The notes: a model not told the origin generated them from the sequence alone. Shown: positions 1-6,418, numbered from the stretch's first letter. The stretch is DNA of 11,258 bases from Bacillota bacterium (GCA_017437925.1 JAFRWQ010000016.1:1-11258), one strand, 5' to 3'. Made by a program: numbers and translations.

Positions 1-369
1 AAGGGCAGGATCGACGCCCCCATAGGAAGGGACCCCAAAAACCGCCTCCGCATGGCGACAGTATCCTCGGGAAAGGACGCCGTCACCAATTACAGGGTCC
101 TGGAGGAATTCAGCGGCTTCACCGAGATAGAGGCGAGGCTTGAGACCGGCAGGACCCACCAGATCAGGGTCCACATGGCGAGCCTGGGCCACCCGCTTCT
201 GGGGGACACCGTCTACGGCCCCGCGAAGCAGCCCTATAAGCTGAACGGACAGATGCTCCACGCAGGCATACTTGGCTTCGTCCACCCGGTGACGGGGCAG
301 TACATGGAATTTCAGGCCGATCCCCCCGAGGAATACGTCAGGACCGTTGAAAAACTGAGGCACAGGTAA
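1..369 (+). CDS. RluA-family pseudouridine synthase, C-terminal part (5' end outside window)
   Basis: The frame is open from base 1 to the TAA at 367-369, so this is the last 122 codons of a longer gene. It carries the GRTHQIRVH motif (bases about 151-177) followed by GHPLLGDTVYG, both hallmarks of the RluA/RluD family, which converts specific uridines in rRNA or tRNA to pseudouridine. The catalytic aspartate motif (RLDxxTSG type) would lie upstream of the window and cannot be checked. The visible part ends in the usual way for the family, with a hydrophobic HAGILGF strand and a short charged tail. Subfamily members (RluA, RluC, RluD, YlyB-like) differ mainly in the missing N-terminal half, so I give no symbol. 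The stop codon overlaps the ribosome binding site of the next gene, which suggests co-transcription. Confidence 0.93.
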   Translation, partial: KGRIDAPIGRDPKNRLRMATVSSGKDAVTNYRVLEEFSGFTEIEARLETGRTHQIRVHMASLGHPLLGDTVYGPAKQPYKLNGQMLHAGILGFVHPVTGQYMEFQADPPEEYVRTVEKLRHR

Positions 370-379
370 GGAGGAAAGC

Positions 380-1000
380 ATGGAAAAGAAAAGCTTTAAG
401 CCCTCGACCATGGTATATCCGCTGCCCGCCGTGATGGCCAGCTGCGGCACCATGGAGGACTCCAACATCATCACCATAGCCTGGACCGGCATAATATGCT
501 CGGACCCTCCCAGGACCTACATAAGCATAGCGAAGCAGCGCTATTCCCACGATATAGTCGAAAACAGCGGGGAATTCGTCATAAACCTTACGAACAAAGA
601 TCTCGCGAAGGCGACCGATCTTTGCGGCTGCACCACGGGAGCCAGGGTCGACAAGTTCAAGGAAGCGGGGCTCACCAAAGCCGCCGCCGATATCGTAAGC
701 TGCCCCATGATAGCCGAAGCCCCGGTGAACCTGGAATGCAGGGTATTCAAGGTCGAAAGGCTGGGGAGCCACGACATGTACATGGCCGATATCCTGGCTG
801 TCCACGTAAACGAAGACCTTATAGACGAAAACGGGCGCATCTGCCTCGAAAAGGCAGGGCTCATGGCCTACAGCCACGGTTTTTACTACGGGCTTAAGAG
901 CGGAGATCTGGGCCGCTTCGGCTGGTCGGTCATGAAGACGAAGACCAGAAAGCGCATAAACAGGGAGAAGGCGGCCAAAGCCGGCCAAAAGCGGCAATGA
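380..1000 (+). CDS. Flavin reductase family protein (flavoredoxin-like, FMN-binding split barrel)
   Basis: This 206-residue protein resembles the flavin reductase/DIM6-NTAB family of FMN-binding split-barrel proteins, which reduce flavin or transfer electrons through bound FMN in the cytoplasm. Recognisable stretches are the N-terminal PLPAVMASCG strand, the NIITIAW-x-GIIC segment with SDPPRTYISI (residues about 29-50), the SGEFVINL strand (63-70), and a region around LCGCTTGARVDKF (81-93) that matches the usual d-cG-sG-dKf pattern. The C-terminal part has a Tyr/Gly-rich segment and then a very basic Lys/Arg tail (residues 186-206), which may be disordered. The start is supported by an AAGGAGG site at 368-374 that overlaps the upstream stop codon, so it is probably translated in an operon with the pseudouridine synthase gene. 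The physiological electron donor and acceptor cannot be inferred. No clear terminator follows. Confidence 0.88.
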   Translation: MEKKSFKPSTMVYPLPAVMASCGTMEDSNIITIAWTGIICSDPPRTYISIAKQRYSHDIVENSGEFVINLTNKDLAKATDLCGCTTGARVDKFKEAGLTKAAADIVSCPMIAEAPVNLECRVFKVERLGSHDMYMADILAVHVNEDLIDENGRICLEKAGLMAYSHGFYYGLKSGDLGRFGWSVMKTKTRKRINREKAAKAGQKRQ

Positions 1001-1214
1001 TCCGTTCCTTATGTTTATGAAATAGACGAATGGCCTTTCAATTTGTGCGTGCTAACTGATTTTAAGCGGAGGATTCGGTCATAACTGTTAGGAGAGAATA
1101 ATTGTAGAAAAGACAGACATTTACGCTCCTTGAAAATGATTTTAATACGTTCAATTATCCCATATAATAAATATTAGGATAAGATAATGGTTACTCACAA
1201 AGAAGGGAGCGCAA
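1001..1214. other. AT-rich intergenic region upstream of the GntR gene
   Basis: This 214-bp stretch is visibly richer in A and T than its flanks. I see no convincing gene in it: an SD-like GCGGAGGA at about 1066-1073 is not followed by a start codon and usable frame. There is no obvious hairpin-plus-T-tract terminator for the flavin reductase gene. The right-hand part holds the promoter and operator candidate listed separately. Confidence 0.6.
1155..1182 (+). promoter_or_regulatory. Candidate promoter with overlapping inverted-repeat operator for the GntR gene
   Basis: A perfect -10 hexamer TATAAT lies at 1163-1168 with only a poor -35 (TTTTAA, 1140-1145, 17-bp spacer). The -10 is flanked by an inverted repeat, TTATCC at 1155-1160 and GGATAA at 1177-1182, with 16 bp between the arms. 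The arms lie one on each side of the -10 and across the expected start point, which is where a repressor would bind. Autoregulation by the GntR protein encoded just downstream is an inference from position only. The arm spacing is wider than the compact palindromes usual for FadR-type regulators. Confidence 0.4.
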
Positions 1215-1955
1215 ATGGCCGAGAATATTTTCAGTCCTGCGATGCTTAAATCTGTTGAGGATCAGATCACCGAGCACCTGATACAGGCTGTTGTGGACGG
1301 AAGGCTTAAGCCCGGCGACCGGCTGGTCGCTTCGGATATGGCCGCCCAGTTCGGCGTCTGCCGGTCCACCATCGTTTCCGTTATGCAGCTGCTCTCGGCC
1401 TACGGCATAGTCCAGACCAAGAGAGGTCCCAGAGGCGGCTCGTACATAAAGGAATCTCCCCTCGACGACGCCTTCAGAAAGCGCTTCGGGGCCAAGATCC
1501 CGTCGCCCGAGATCATCGCCAAATCGGTGACCCTAGAGGAGTTCTGCGTATTCAGAGAGACCCTCGAGACCGCCGTCTGCATCTCCTGCATGCAGGAGTT
1601 CGCTAAAGATCCCGATTCCGAGATCAAATCCCTGCTGTGCCAGACCGTGGAGGACGCCATCAGCGGAAAGCTCCTTCCCGATAATTACAACGTGGCCTTC
1701 CATACATTGCTGGCCAGCGCCTGCGGCAACACCCTTCTGGCGAGAGGCGTCGATTCCCTCGACAGCGTTGTGCTGAGCGTTCTTGAGAGCATAAAACCTC
1801 CAAAAGAGAATAAGGAGAAGGGCGTCGCCCAGCATAAGCTCATTCTCGAAGCCATCATAGCCGGCGACGAAGAGGGCATCAGAAAACACGTGAAGGAGCA
1901 TATAGACCATTTCAGGAACGCTCCCGGAGTCGAACTCAAGTTCGCGGAGAATTAA
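1215..1955 (+). CDS. GntR-family transcriptional regulator, FadR subfamily (FCD domain)
   Basis: This 246-residue protein has the two-domain FadR-type layout. The N-terminal winged helix spans residues about 12-80, with the typical VVDGRLKPGDRLVASDMAAQ helix and a glycine-rich wing (RGPRGGSYI, 70-78). The C-terminal all-helical FCD ligand domain spans about 105-233. The metal- or ligand-binding histidines expected of FCD domains are present at H163 (AFHTLL), H207 (AQHKLI) and H229 (KEHID). The recognition helix reads GVCRSTIVSVMQLL, where the family usually has V-S-R-x-P-V-R-E-A-L, so DNA specificity may be unusual. The start is fixed by GAAGGGAG at 1202-1209. The gene stands alone between an AT-rich control region and a strong terminator. 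Its ligand, probably a small carboxylate as in other FCD proteins, cannot be named. Confidence 0.93.
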   Translation: MAENIFSPAMLKSVEDQITEHLIQAVVDGRLKPGDRLVASDMAAQFGVCRSTIVSVMQLLSAYGIVQTKRGPRGGSYIKESPLDDAFRKRFGAKIPSPEIIAKSVTLEEFCVFRETLETAVCISCMQEFAKDPDSEIKSLLCQTVEDAISGKLLPDNYNVAFHTLLASACGNTLLARGVDSLDSVVLSVLESIKPPKENKEKGVAQHKLILEAIIAGDEEGIRKHVKEHIDHFRNAPGVELKFAEN

Positions 1956-1975
1956 ACAAAGAGAAAAGAGCAGGG

Positions 1976-2002
1976 CGCTCCGCGTAAAGCGGAGCGTTTT
2001 TT
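1976..2002 (+). terminator. Intrinsic terminator of the GntR gene
   Basis: A perfect 8-bp GC-rich stem, CGCTCCGC (1976-1983) with GCGGAGCG (1989-1996), closes a GTAAA loop and is followed directly by six T residues. It starts 20 bp after the GntR stop codon and separates this gene from the next one. Confidence 0.93.
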
Positions 2003-2003
2003 C

Positions 2004-2032
2004 TTGAAGCATCGCCACGTTCATGGTTTAAT
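2004..2032 (+). promoter_or_regulatory. Candidate promoter of the 5'-nucleotidase-family gene
   Basis: TTGAAG at 2004-2009 and TTTAAT at 2027-2032 are separated by 17 bp, and a TG one base upstream of the -10 gives an extended -10. It sits immediately after the GntR terminator and about 34 bp before the coding start, as expected for a promoter serving only this gene. The hexamers are moderate matches to the consensus. Confidence 0.5.
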
Positions 2033-2065
2033 CAAATAAAGAGACCCGAAAAAAGGAGGCCTGAC

Positions 2066-3526
2066 ATGGACAGCATCAAAAAACTAACCATACTTCATTC
2101 CAACGATATGCACGGAGACTTCCTTCCCACCGAAAAGGACGGCGTAAAGACCGGCGGCCTCAGCCTGCTCTCGGGCTACGTGAGCAAGGTCAGGGCCGAG
2201 AAGGAGAACGTCATATACGCAGTGGCAGGAGACATGTTCAGAGGCTCCATCATAGACTCCGAATATCAGGGCCTTTCGACCATAGACCTGATGAACAACT
2301 TAAGGCCTGACGTCGCCGCCATAGGAAACCACGAGGTCGACTACGGCCTGGCCCATCTGCTCTTCCTGGAGAAATGCGCCCGCTTCCCCATAGTCAACGC
2401 CGACCTCTTCGTCACCATGAACAACGCCAGGCTCTTCACCCCCTACATCAACATAGAGGTCGGGGGAATGAGGATAATGTTCATAGGCATACTCACCAGC
2501 GAGGTGCTGGCTTCGACCAGGACAGAGAAGATCATCGGAAGCTTCATAGACATAAAGCAGGCGGCGAGAGAGGTCGGAATAATCTGCGACAACTACCGCA
2601 CCGTCCACACAGACATGACGGTGCTGCTGACCCACATAGGCTATGAGAAGGACAGGGAGCTGGCGGCCCTTCTGGATCCCGACTGGGGTATCGACATGAT
2701 AATCGGAGGCCATTCCCACACCTTCATGGACGCTCCCGACTTCGTCAACGGAGTGCCCATAGTGCAGGCTGGCACCGGCACCTCCATCATAGGGCAGATA
2801 GACCTTCAGTACGACACCGAAGCGAAGAAGATAGCGGCCTTCAAGTGGAAGACCGTCCCCATCAATGAGAAGACCGCGGAAGACGACCCCATAATGGCGG
2901 ACCTCCTGGACAGCTACCGCACGCAGACCGACAGCAAGTACAAGAGGGTGGTCACCCGCTGGGCAAGGGAGCTCACACATCCCGGCCGCGAGCAGGAGAC
3001 GGAGATGGGCAATCTCTACGCCGACGCCATGCAATGGGAGAGCAGTTTTGACATCATGCTTGTTGGCTCGGGCAGCATAAGAAAGAAGGCCATGGGCCCC
3101 ATAGTGGAGTATCAGGACATGCTTGAGAACACGCCCTTCGACGACAGCGTCTGGATGCTTGAGGTCACCGGAGCCCAGTGGAGGCAGATGATCAAGCACA
3201 TATTAAGGGACGAAGCCTGGCTGGGAGAGACCGAGTTCTACCAGTTCTCGACCGGGGTAAGGATAAAGTACTGCAAGGCGACCCATACCATCGAAGAACT
3301 CAAATTCAGAGGCGAGGACGTGACGGACGACACGCGCCTTAAGATCGCGGTCCAGAACTATCACTACAAGAACTTCGACGATTTCCTGGGCGTGCCCCTT
3401 GAGGAAGTCAAAAAGAATATGAGGCCGCGGGTGGTCGCGACCTCGTTCAACAACATTATCGAGGAGTTCTTCGCCACCCACGACGGGCTTGACGCCCATG
3501 TGGAGGGAAGGCTCGAAGTCTACTGA
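2066..3526 (+). CDS. Cytoplasmic 5'-nucleotidase-family metallophosphoesterase (YunD/UshA-like)
   Basis: This 486-residue protein has the two-domain architecture of bifunctional UDP-sugar hydrolase/5'-nucleotidases. The N-terminal calcineurin-like domain carries all the dimetal motifs: SNDMHGD (D14, H16), AVAGDMFRGS (D56), GNHE (N88, H89), LTHIG (H190) and GGHSH (H216, H218). The C-terminal nucleotidase domain begins at about residue 290, with METGNLYAD-like residues (ETEMGNLYADAM, 311-322), GSGSIR (335-340) and NTPFDD (355-360). No signal peptide or anchor is present, so it should act inside the cell, like B. subtilis YunD and unlike periplasmic UshA. The usual GGDGY-type substrate-loop motif is replaced by NYHYKNFDDFLG (431-442), so the preferred nucleotide is uncertain. 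AGGAGG at 2054-2059 supports the start. Its 3' end overlaps the converging rqcH gene by 7 bp. Confidence 0.93.
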   Translation: MDSIKKLTILHSNDMHGDFLPTEKDGVKTGGLSLLSGYVSKVRAEKENVIYAVAGDMFRGSIIDSEYQGLSTIDLMNNLRPDVAAIGNHEVDYGLAHLLFLEKCARFPIVNADLFVTMNNARLFTPYINIEVGGMRIMFIGILTSEVLASTRTEKIIGSFIDIKQAAREVGIICDNYRTVHTDMTVLLTHIGYEKDRELAALLDPDWGIDMIIGGHSHTFMDAPDFVNGVPIVQAGTGTSIIGQIDLQYDTEAKKIAAFKWKTVPINEKTAEDDPIMADLLDSYRTQTDSKYKRVVTRWARELTHPGREQETEMGNLYADAMQWESSFDIMLVGSGSIRKKAMGPIVEYQDMLENTPFDDSVWMLEVTGAQWRQMIKHILRDEAWLGETEFYQFSTGVRIKYCKATHTIEELKFRGEDVTDDTRLKIAVQNYHYKNFDDFLGVPLEEVKKNMRPRVVATSFNNIIEEFFATHDGLDAHVEGRLEVY

Positions 3527-5235
3527 CGGCTGTCTTCCCCTTTGTCGGAGGGGTCTTTGGGATCGACCCAGACTGTGCCGTTGTTGGTGAATATGACCTT
3601 GCCGGGCTTGGCCCCGGCAGGTTTTTTTATGTATTTTATCTGGACGTAATCCACGGGCACGTTCTGGGACTGCCTGCCCTTGGAGAACCATGCGGCGGCC
3701 GAGGCCGCCTCGTACATGATGGCGGGGGAGGGGTCCCTGTCCTCGCAGACCAGGACCACGTGGGAGCCCGGTATGTCCTTGGTGTGGAACCACCAGTCGG
3801 TCTTTCTGCCCATCTTTAAAGTGATGTGGTCGTTTTCGATGTTGTTTCTTCCCACGAGCAGGGTGTAGCCCTCGGAGGTCTCAAAGCGCCTGGGTCTGGG
3901 CCCTGACTTTTTTGCCTTGCCCGGGGCTTTTCTCGCCCTTACGAAGCCCTGCTGGGTGAGCTCCGACCTTATGAGCTCCAGCTCCTCGTAGGTGGAGGCG
4001 GCGGGGATGAGGCCCGAGACCGAGTCCAGGTAGGCTATGTCCTCTTCGCACTCGGACAGCTGGGCAAGCTTTTCCTTTCTTGAACTCTTGAGCTTTGAGT
4101 ATTTCTTAAAGAAAGCCTGGGCGTTTTTTGAGGGGCTGAGCCTCTCGTCCAGGGGTATTTCGACTTCGCTTCCGTCGTAGTAGCTTACGACCTTTACGCT
4201 CTTTGCCCCAGGCTTCGCCAGGTGGAGGTTGGCGTTGAGCAGCTCGCCCATGACGCGGTAGCGGTCGGCTTCCTCCGCCTCTTTGATCTCCTCGAGCAGC
4301 CTCTGTTTTTTGAGCAGCTGCTTGTCGGTGAGGGCGGTGACCGTCCTTGAAAGATCCCTTGCCTTCTGCATGACCCTGTTGCTGTCGAGCCTCTGGGAAT
4401 AGAAGGCGTCCATGGCCTCGCCTATGGCCGCGAAGGCCTTGTTTTCAAGGTTTTGGGCGTAGACAGGGAGCAGTGCTCCGTGATAGTCCCTGGGGCTTTT
4501 GTCCTCGTCGTAATATACTCTGGGGTCGAGCCTTCCCTCCGCTATGTCTTCTCTTAAAGCGATGATCCTTTCGGCGCAGGCAGCGGGGTCCCTTTTTGCC
4601 AGGTCCTCTTCAAAGAGCTGGTTCTCAAGGGAGGGAGAAAAGCCCTGGACGGCCCTGCTGACGGAGCCCTCAAGGCCTATGCGGTCTTTCAGGTCTTCAA
4701 AGGACGCGGTCTTGAAGTCCAGCTTTCCCTGGGAGGGGGGCAGGCTGTAAGTCAGGCCCGGCAGTATCTGGCGCACCCTGTTGACGTCCACCGATATGTG
4801 CTTTATGGCGTCTATTATGCGTCCGTCCTCAATATCGGTAAGTATCAGGTTGCTGTGCTTTCCCATGATCTCGGCGGTGAGGCGCCTGCTCACCGAAAAG
4901 CCCAGTTCGTTGACGGTCTCTATGTCAAAGCATATGATGCGCTCGGTCTCGAGCTGAAAGACCCTGCCTATCTTGCCGCCCTGAATGTGCTTTCTTAAGA
5001 GCATGCAAAAGGAAGGGGGCAGGGCCGGGTTCTCGTAGGAGAGGCCCGTGAACTGGACCCTGGCCGCCTGGGAGGAAACGCTTATGAGCAGCTTCTTCCT
5101 GCCGTCCCTTGGGGTATGGACCTGCATGATGATCTCGTCGGGCTCCGGCTGCTGCACCTTCTCTATGCGGGCTCCCGCAAGCTTCTGCGAAAGCTCCTCT
5201 GCGACTATTGCGGTCATTATTCCGTCAAACGCCAT
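3520..5235 (-). CDS. rqcH: NFACT-family protein, RqcH (ribosome-associated quality control)
   Basis: This 571-residue protein is full length for the bacterial Rqc2/NEMF homolog, formerly annotated as fibronectin-binding protein FbpA/YloA. RqcH binds 50S subunits obstructed by peptidyl-tRNA and recruits tRNA-Ala to add C-terminal alanine tails that mark the stalled chain for proteolysis. Visible parts are the NFACT-N start MAFDGIMTAI, the PPSFCMLLRKHI segment (73-84), EIMGKHSNLIL (122-132), a central HhH/coiled-coil region rich in Lys/Glu (about 285-405), and the NFACT-R domain with GRNNIENDHITLK (462-474), WWFHTKDIPGSHVVL (481-495) and YVQIKYIKK (530-538). The Asp-Arg pair needed for tailing appears here as E98-R99, a conservative change. 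The start matches the family, although the ribosome binding site (GAGG, about 12 nt upstream) is poorly spaced. Divergent from yicC and convergent with the nucleotidase gene. Confidence 0.95.
   Translation of the reverse strand: MAFDGIMTAIVAEELSQKLAGARIEKVQQPEPDEIIMQVHTPRDGRKKLLISVSSQAARVQFTGLSYENPALPPSFCMLLRKHIQGGKIGRVFQLETERIICFDIETVNELGFSVSRRLTAEIMGKHSNLILTDIEDGRIIDAIKHISVDVNRVRQILPGLTYSLPPSQGKLDFKTASFEDLKDRIGLEGSVSRAVQGFSPSLENQLFEEDLAKRDPAACAERIIALREDIAEGRLDPRVYYDEDKSPRDYHGALLPVYAQNLENKAFAAIGEAMDAFYSQRLDSNRVMQKARDLSRTVTALTDKQLLKKQRLLEEIKEAEEADRYRVMGELLNANLHLAKPGAKSVKVVSYYDGSEVEIPLDERLSPSKNAQAFFKKYSKLKSSRKEKLAQLSECEEDIAYLDSVSGLIPAASTYEELELIRSELTQQGFVRARKAPGKAKKSGPRPRRFETSEGYTLLVGRNNIENDHITLKMGRKTDWWFHTKDIPGSHVVLVCEDRDPSPAIMYEAASAAAWFSKGRQSQNVPVDYVQIKYIKKPAGAKPGKVIFTNNGTVWVDPKDPSDKGEDSRQ
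3600..3628 (+). terminator. Plus-strand intrinsic terminator embedded in the rqcH coding region
   Basis: TGCCGGG (3600-3606) pairs perfectly with CCCGGCA (3613-3619) around a CTTGGC loop. Two G residues follow, then seven T residues (3622-3628). It lies 74 bp past the stop codon of the nucleotidase gene, inside the 3' part of rqcH (coding there for the AGAKPGK region). It can only work for plus-strand transcription, because the opposite orientation has no T-tract after the stem. The two-base gap before the T-run is slightly non-ideal. Confidence 0.65.
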
Positions 5236-5252
5236 GTAAGTTAAAAACCTCG

Positions 5253-5282
5253 TTGGTCATATTCTTCGATATGTGCTAAAAT
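5253..5282 (+). promoter_or_regulatory. Candidate yicC promoter in the divergent rqcH-yicC intergenic region
   Basis: The 83-bp gap between the divergent starts is AT-rich. TTGGTC (5253-5258) and TAAAAT (5277-5282) are 18 bp apart, and TGC just before the -10 gives an extended -10. Transcription would start near 5289, about 30 bp before the yicC ATG. I could not pick a convincing minus-strand promoter for rqcH in the same gap. Confidence 0.4.
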
Positions 5283-5318
5283 CATTAGCATAATACCACT
5301 AAAGTGAGAGGGATGACA

Positions 5319-6203
5319 ATGATCAAGAGCATGACAGGCTTCGGCCGCGGCCGCTACAGCGACGAATTCAGGACGGTGACCGCCGAGATAAGGGCTGTGA
5401 ACCACCGCTACTGCGACATCACGGTCAAGATGCCCAGGCGCTTTTCTTTCGCCGAGGACGCGATAAAGGCCCTGGTCAAGAACTGCACCACCAGGGGCAA
5501 GATAGACGTGATGATAAACGTGGAGGCCGCGGGAGTATCCGACAGCGACGTGAGGCTGGACCTTCCCCTGGCGAAAAAGTACTATGAAAACCTGATGTTC
5601 TTAAAGGAGAGCCTGCCGGGGCTTTCGGGAGAGGCGGATCTGAGGCTCATCTCCCTCATGCCCGACGTGCTGTCCCTCGCACCCGCGGAAGAGGACGAGG
5701 AACTGGTCTTAAAGGAACTGACCGGGGCTGTGGAGGAGGCCTGCGCGCGTTTTGACGCCATGAGGAGCCTGGAAGGCGAAAAGCTTCTGGAAGACATGCT
5801 CATGAGGAACGATCTCATAGAAAAGACAGCCCTCGAGATAGAAGAATACGCTCCCAGGGTCGCCGAAGACTATCTGGCAAAGATGAAGGAGAGGATGGCG
5901 GAGCTTTTGGGCGGGGGAGCCGCGGTCAGCGAGGACAGGCTGCTGCTGGAAGCCGCGGTGTTTGCCGACAAGTCCAACATCACGGAGGAGCTGGTGAGGC
6001 TCAAGAGCCACACCGCCCAGTTCAGAAAGATATGCGCTTCGAACGAGCCCTCGGGCAAGAAGCTGGATTTCCTCGTCCAGGAGATGAACAGGGAGGCCAA
6101 TACCACGGGCTCCAAGGCCAACGACATCAATATCACCAACAAGGTCCTGCTCCTCAAGGCCGAGATCGAGAAGATAAGGGAGCAGGTGCAGAACATAGAG
6201 TAG
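5319..6203 (+). CDS. yicC: YicC-family endoribonuclease
   Basis: This 294-residue protein begins MIKSMTGFGRG, the family signature, and contains AEIRAVNHRYCDI (residues 22-34) and the C-terminal DUF1732 block EMNREANTTGSKAND (255-269) followed by INITNKVLLLKAEIEKIREQ. YicC proteins form hexameric endoribonucleases implicated in RNA turnover. I chose the ATG at 5319 because GAGAGGG (5306-5312) sits 6 nt upstream and the product then matches the family start. A GTG at 5304 in the same frame would add five residues but overlaps that ribosome binding site. In many Firmicutes yicC is followed by remA, gmk and rpoZ; here remA is missing and a 261-bp non-coding gap separates yicC from gmk. Confidence 0.94.
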   Translation: MIKSMTGFGRGRYSDEFRTVTAEIRAVNHRYCDITVKMPRRFSFAEDAIKALVKNCTTRGKIDVMINVEAAGVSDSDVRLDLPLAKKYYENLMFLKESLPGLSGEADLRLISLMPDVLSLAPAEEDEELVLKELTGAVEEACARFDAMRSLEGEKLLEDMLMRNDLIEKTALEIEEYAPRVAEDYLAKMKERMAELLGGGAAVSEDRLLLEAAVFADKSNITEELVRLKSHTAQFRKICASNEPSGKKLDFLVQEMNREANTTGSKANDINITNKVLLLKAEIEKIREQVQNIE

Positions 6204-6243
6204 GGGACCGCTCGAAAATATGTAAAGTATTAACAGGAATATA

Positions 6244-6272
6244 TTGACATTGGTAAATAATGGCAGTATAAT
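6244..6272 (+). promoter_or_regulatory. Perfect-consensus sigma-A promoter
   Basis: TTGACA (6244-6249) and TATAAT (6267-6272) both match the consensus at all six bases with the optimal 17-bp spacer. The upstream 30 bp is A/T-rich (AAAATATGTAAAGTATT around 6216-6232) and could act as an UP element. Transcription is expected to start at about 6278-6280, which is the beginning of the inverted repeat in the adjoining RNA candidate and 185 nt before gmk. Confidence 0.85.
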
Positions 6273-6277
6273 CCACT

Positions 6278-6385
6278 TGTCTGAACGATCCGGTTAATAC
6301 TTTAGATAGGAGTCGTCCCGTCGTCCTTACCCTCAGACAACAAACATGACCGTCCCGGCCGGAGGCGGTCTTTATATTTAATTTT
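6278..6385 (+). ncRNA. Candidate small structured RNA or attenuated gmk leader
   Basis: The region between the consensus promoter and the next terminator has no coding potential but clear structure. TTGTCTGA (6277-6284) pairs perfectly with TCAGACAA (6333-6340), enclosing 48 nt. Inside, CGATCC (6286-6291) can pair with GGAGTCG (6309-6315, one bulge and one wobble), and GTCGTCC occurs twice (6312-6318 and 6320-6326), giving a C-rich possible single-stranded patch. A terminator follows at 6348-6370. The predicted product is about 100 nt. Because gmk appears to have its own promoter after the terminator, a stand-alone sRNA is my preferred reading. A regulated leader for gmk is the alternative. 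I see no match to purine, PRPP or other riboswitch cores that I know, nor to 6S, SRP or tRNA. Confidence 0.55.
6348..6385 (+). terminator. Intrinsic terminator or attenuator between yicC and gmk
   Basis: GACCGTC (6348-6354) pairs with GGCGGTC (6364-6370), seven pairs with one G-U, around a nine-base loop CCGGCCGGA that could itself form CC/GG pairs. The stem is followed by TTTATATTTAATTTTG, a U-rich but interrupted tail. It lies about 70 nt after the consensus promoter start and 95 nt before gmk, so it would end a short transcript or attenuate read-through. Confidence 0.65.
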
Positions 6386-6389
6386 GTGC

Positions 6390-6418
6390 TTGAACTGTTG
6401 CTTCCGATGGGTTATATT
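6390..6418 (+). promoter_or_regulatory. Candidate gmk promoter
   Basis: TTGAAC (6390-6395) and TATATT (6413-6418) are separated by 17 bp, each a near-consensus hexamer. It lies directly after the terminator and would give a leader of about 40 nt for gmk. Downstream of it the heptamer AATTGCA occurs twice, at 6423-6429 and 6443-6449, exactly 20 bp apart on the same strand. Confidence 0.6.

Noticed and set aside
338..997. Long open frame on the minus strand opposite the flavin reductase gene (219 codons)
   Set aside because: It covers a gene with clear family motifs, its translation resembles no family I recognise, and long antisense frames are expected with this GC-rich codon usage.
1066..1090. 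Possible small gene after the SD-like GCGGAGGA in the AT-rich gap
   Set aside because: No ATG, GTG or TTG at suitable spacing opens more than a few codons before a stop.
2300..3199. 299-codon minus-strand frame opposite the nucleotidase gene
   Set aside because: Translation is His/Val/Gly-rich without motifs, and the plus-strand frame has all metallophosphoesterase motifs. It is a shadow of that gene.
3431..3440. GGTCGCGACC palindrome near the 3' end of the nucleotidase gene as an rqcH terminator
   Set aside because: No T-tract follows it on the minus strand and it is within a conserved coding segment, so the palindrome is probably incidental.
5304..5318. GTG at 5304 as the yicC start
   Set aside because: It overlaps the GAGAGGG ribosome binding site of the ATG at 5319 and adds residues absent from the conserved family start MIKSMTGFG.
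6277..6340. tRNA-like or known riboswitch identity for the structured region before gmk
   Set aside because: The length is near that of a tRNA, but there is no T-loop GTTCRA-type motif, no CCA-proximal acceptor pairing and no anticodon arm. I also could not find purine-riboswitch or PRPP/ykkC core motifs.
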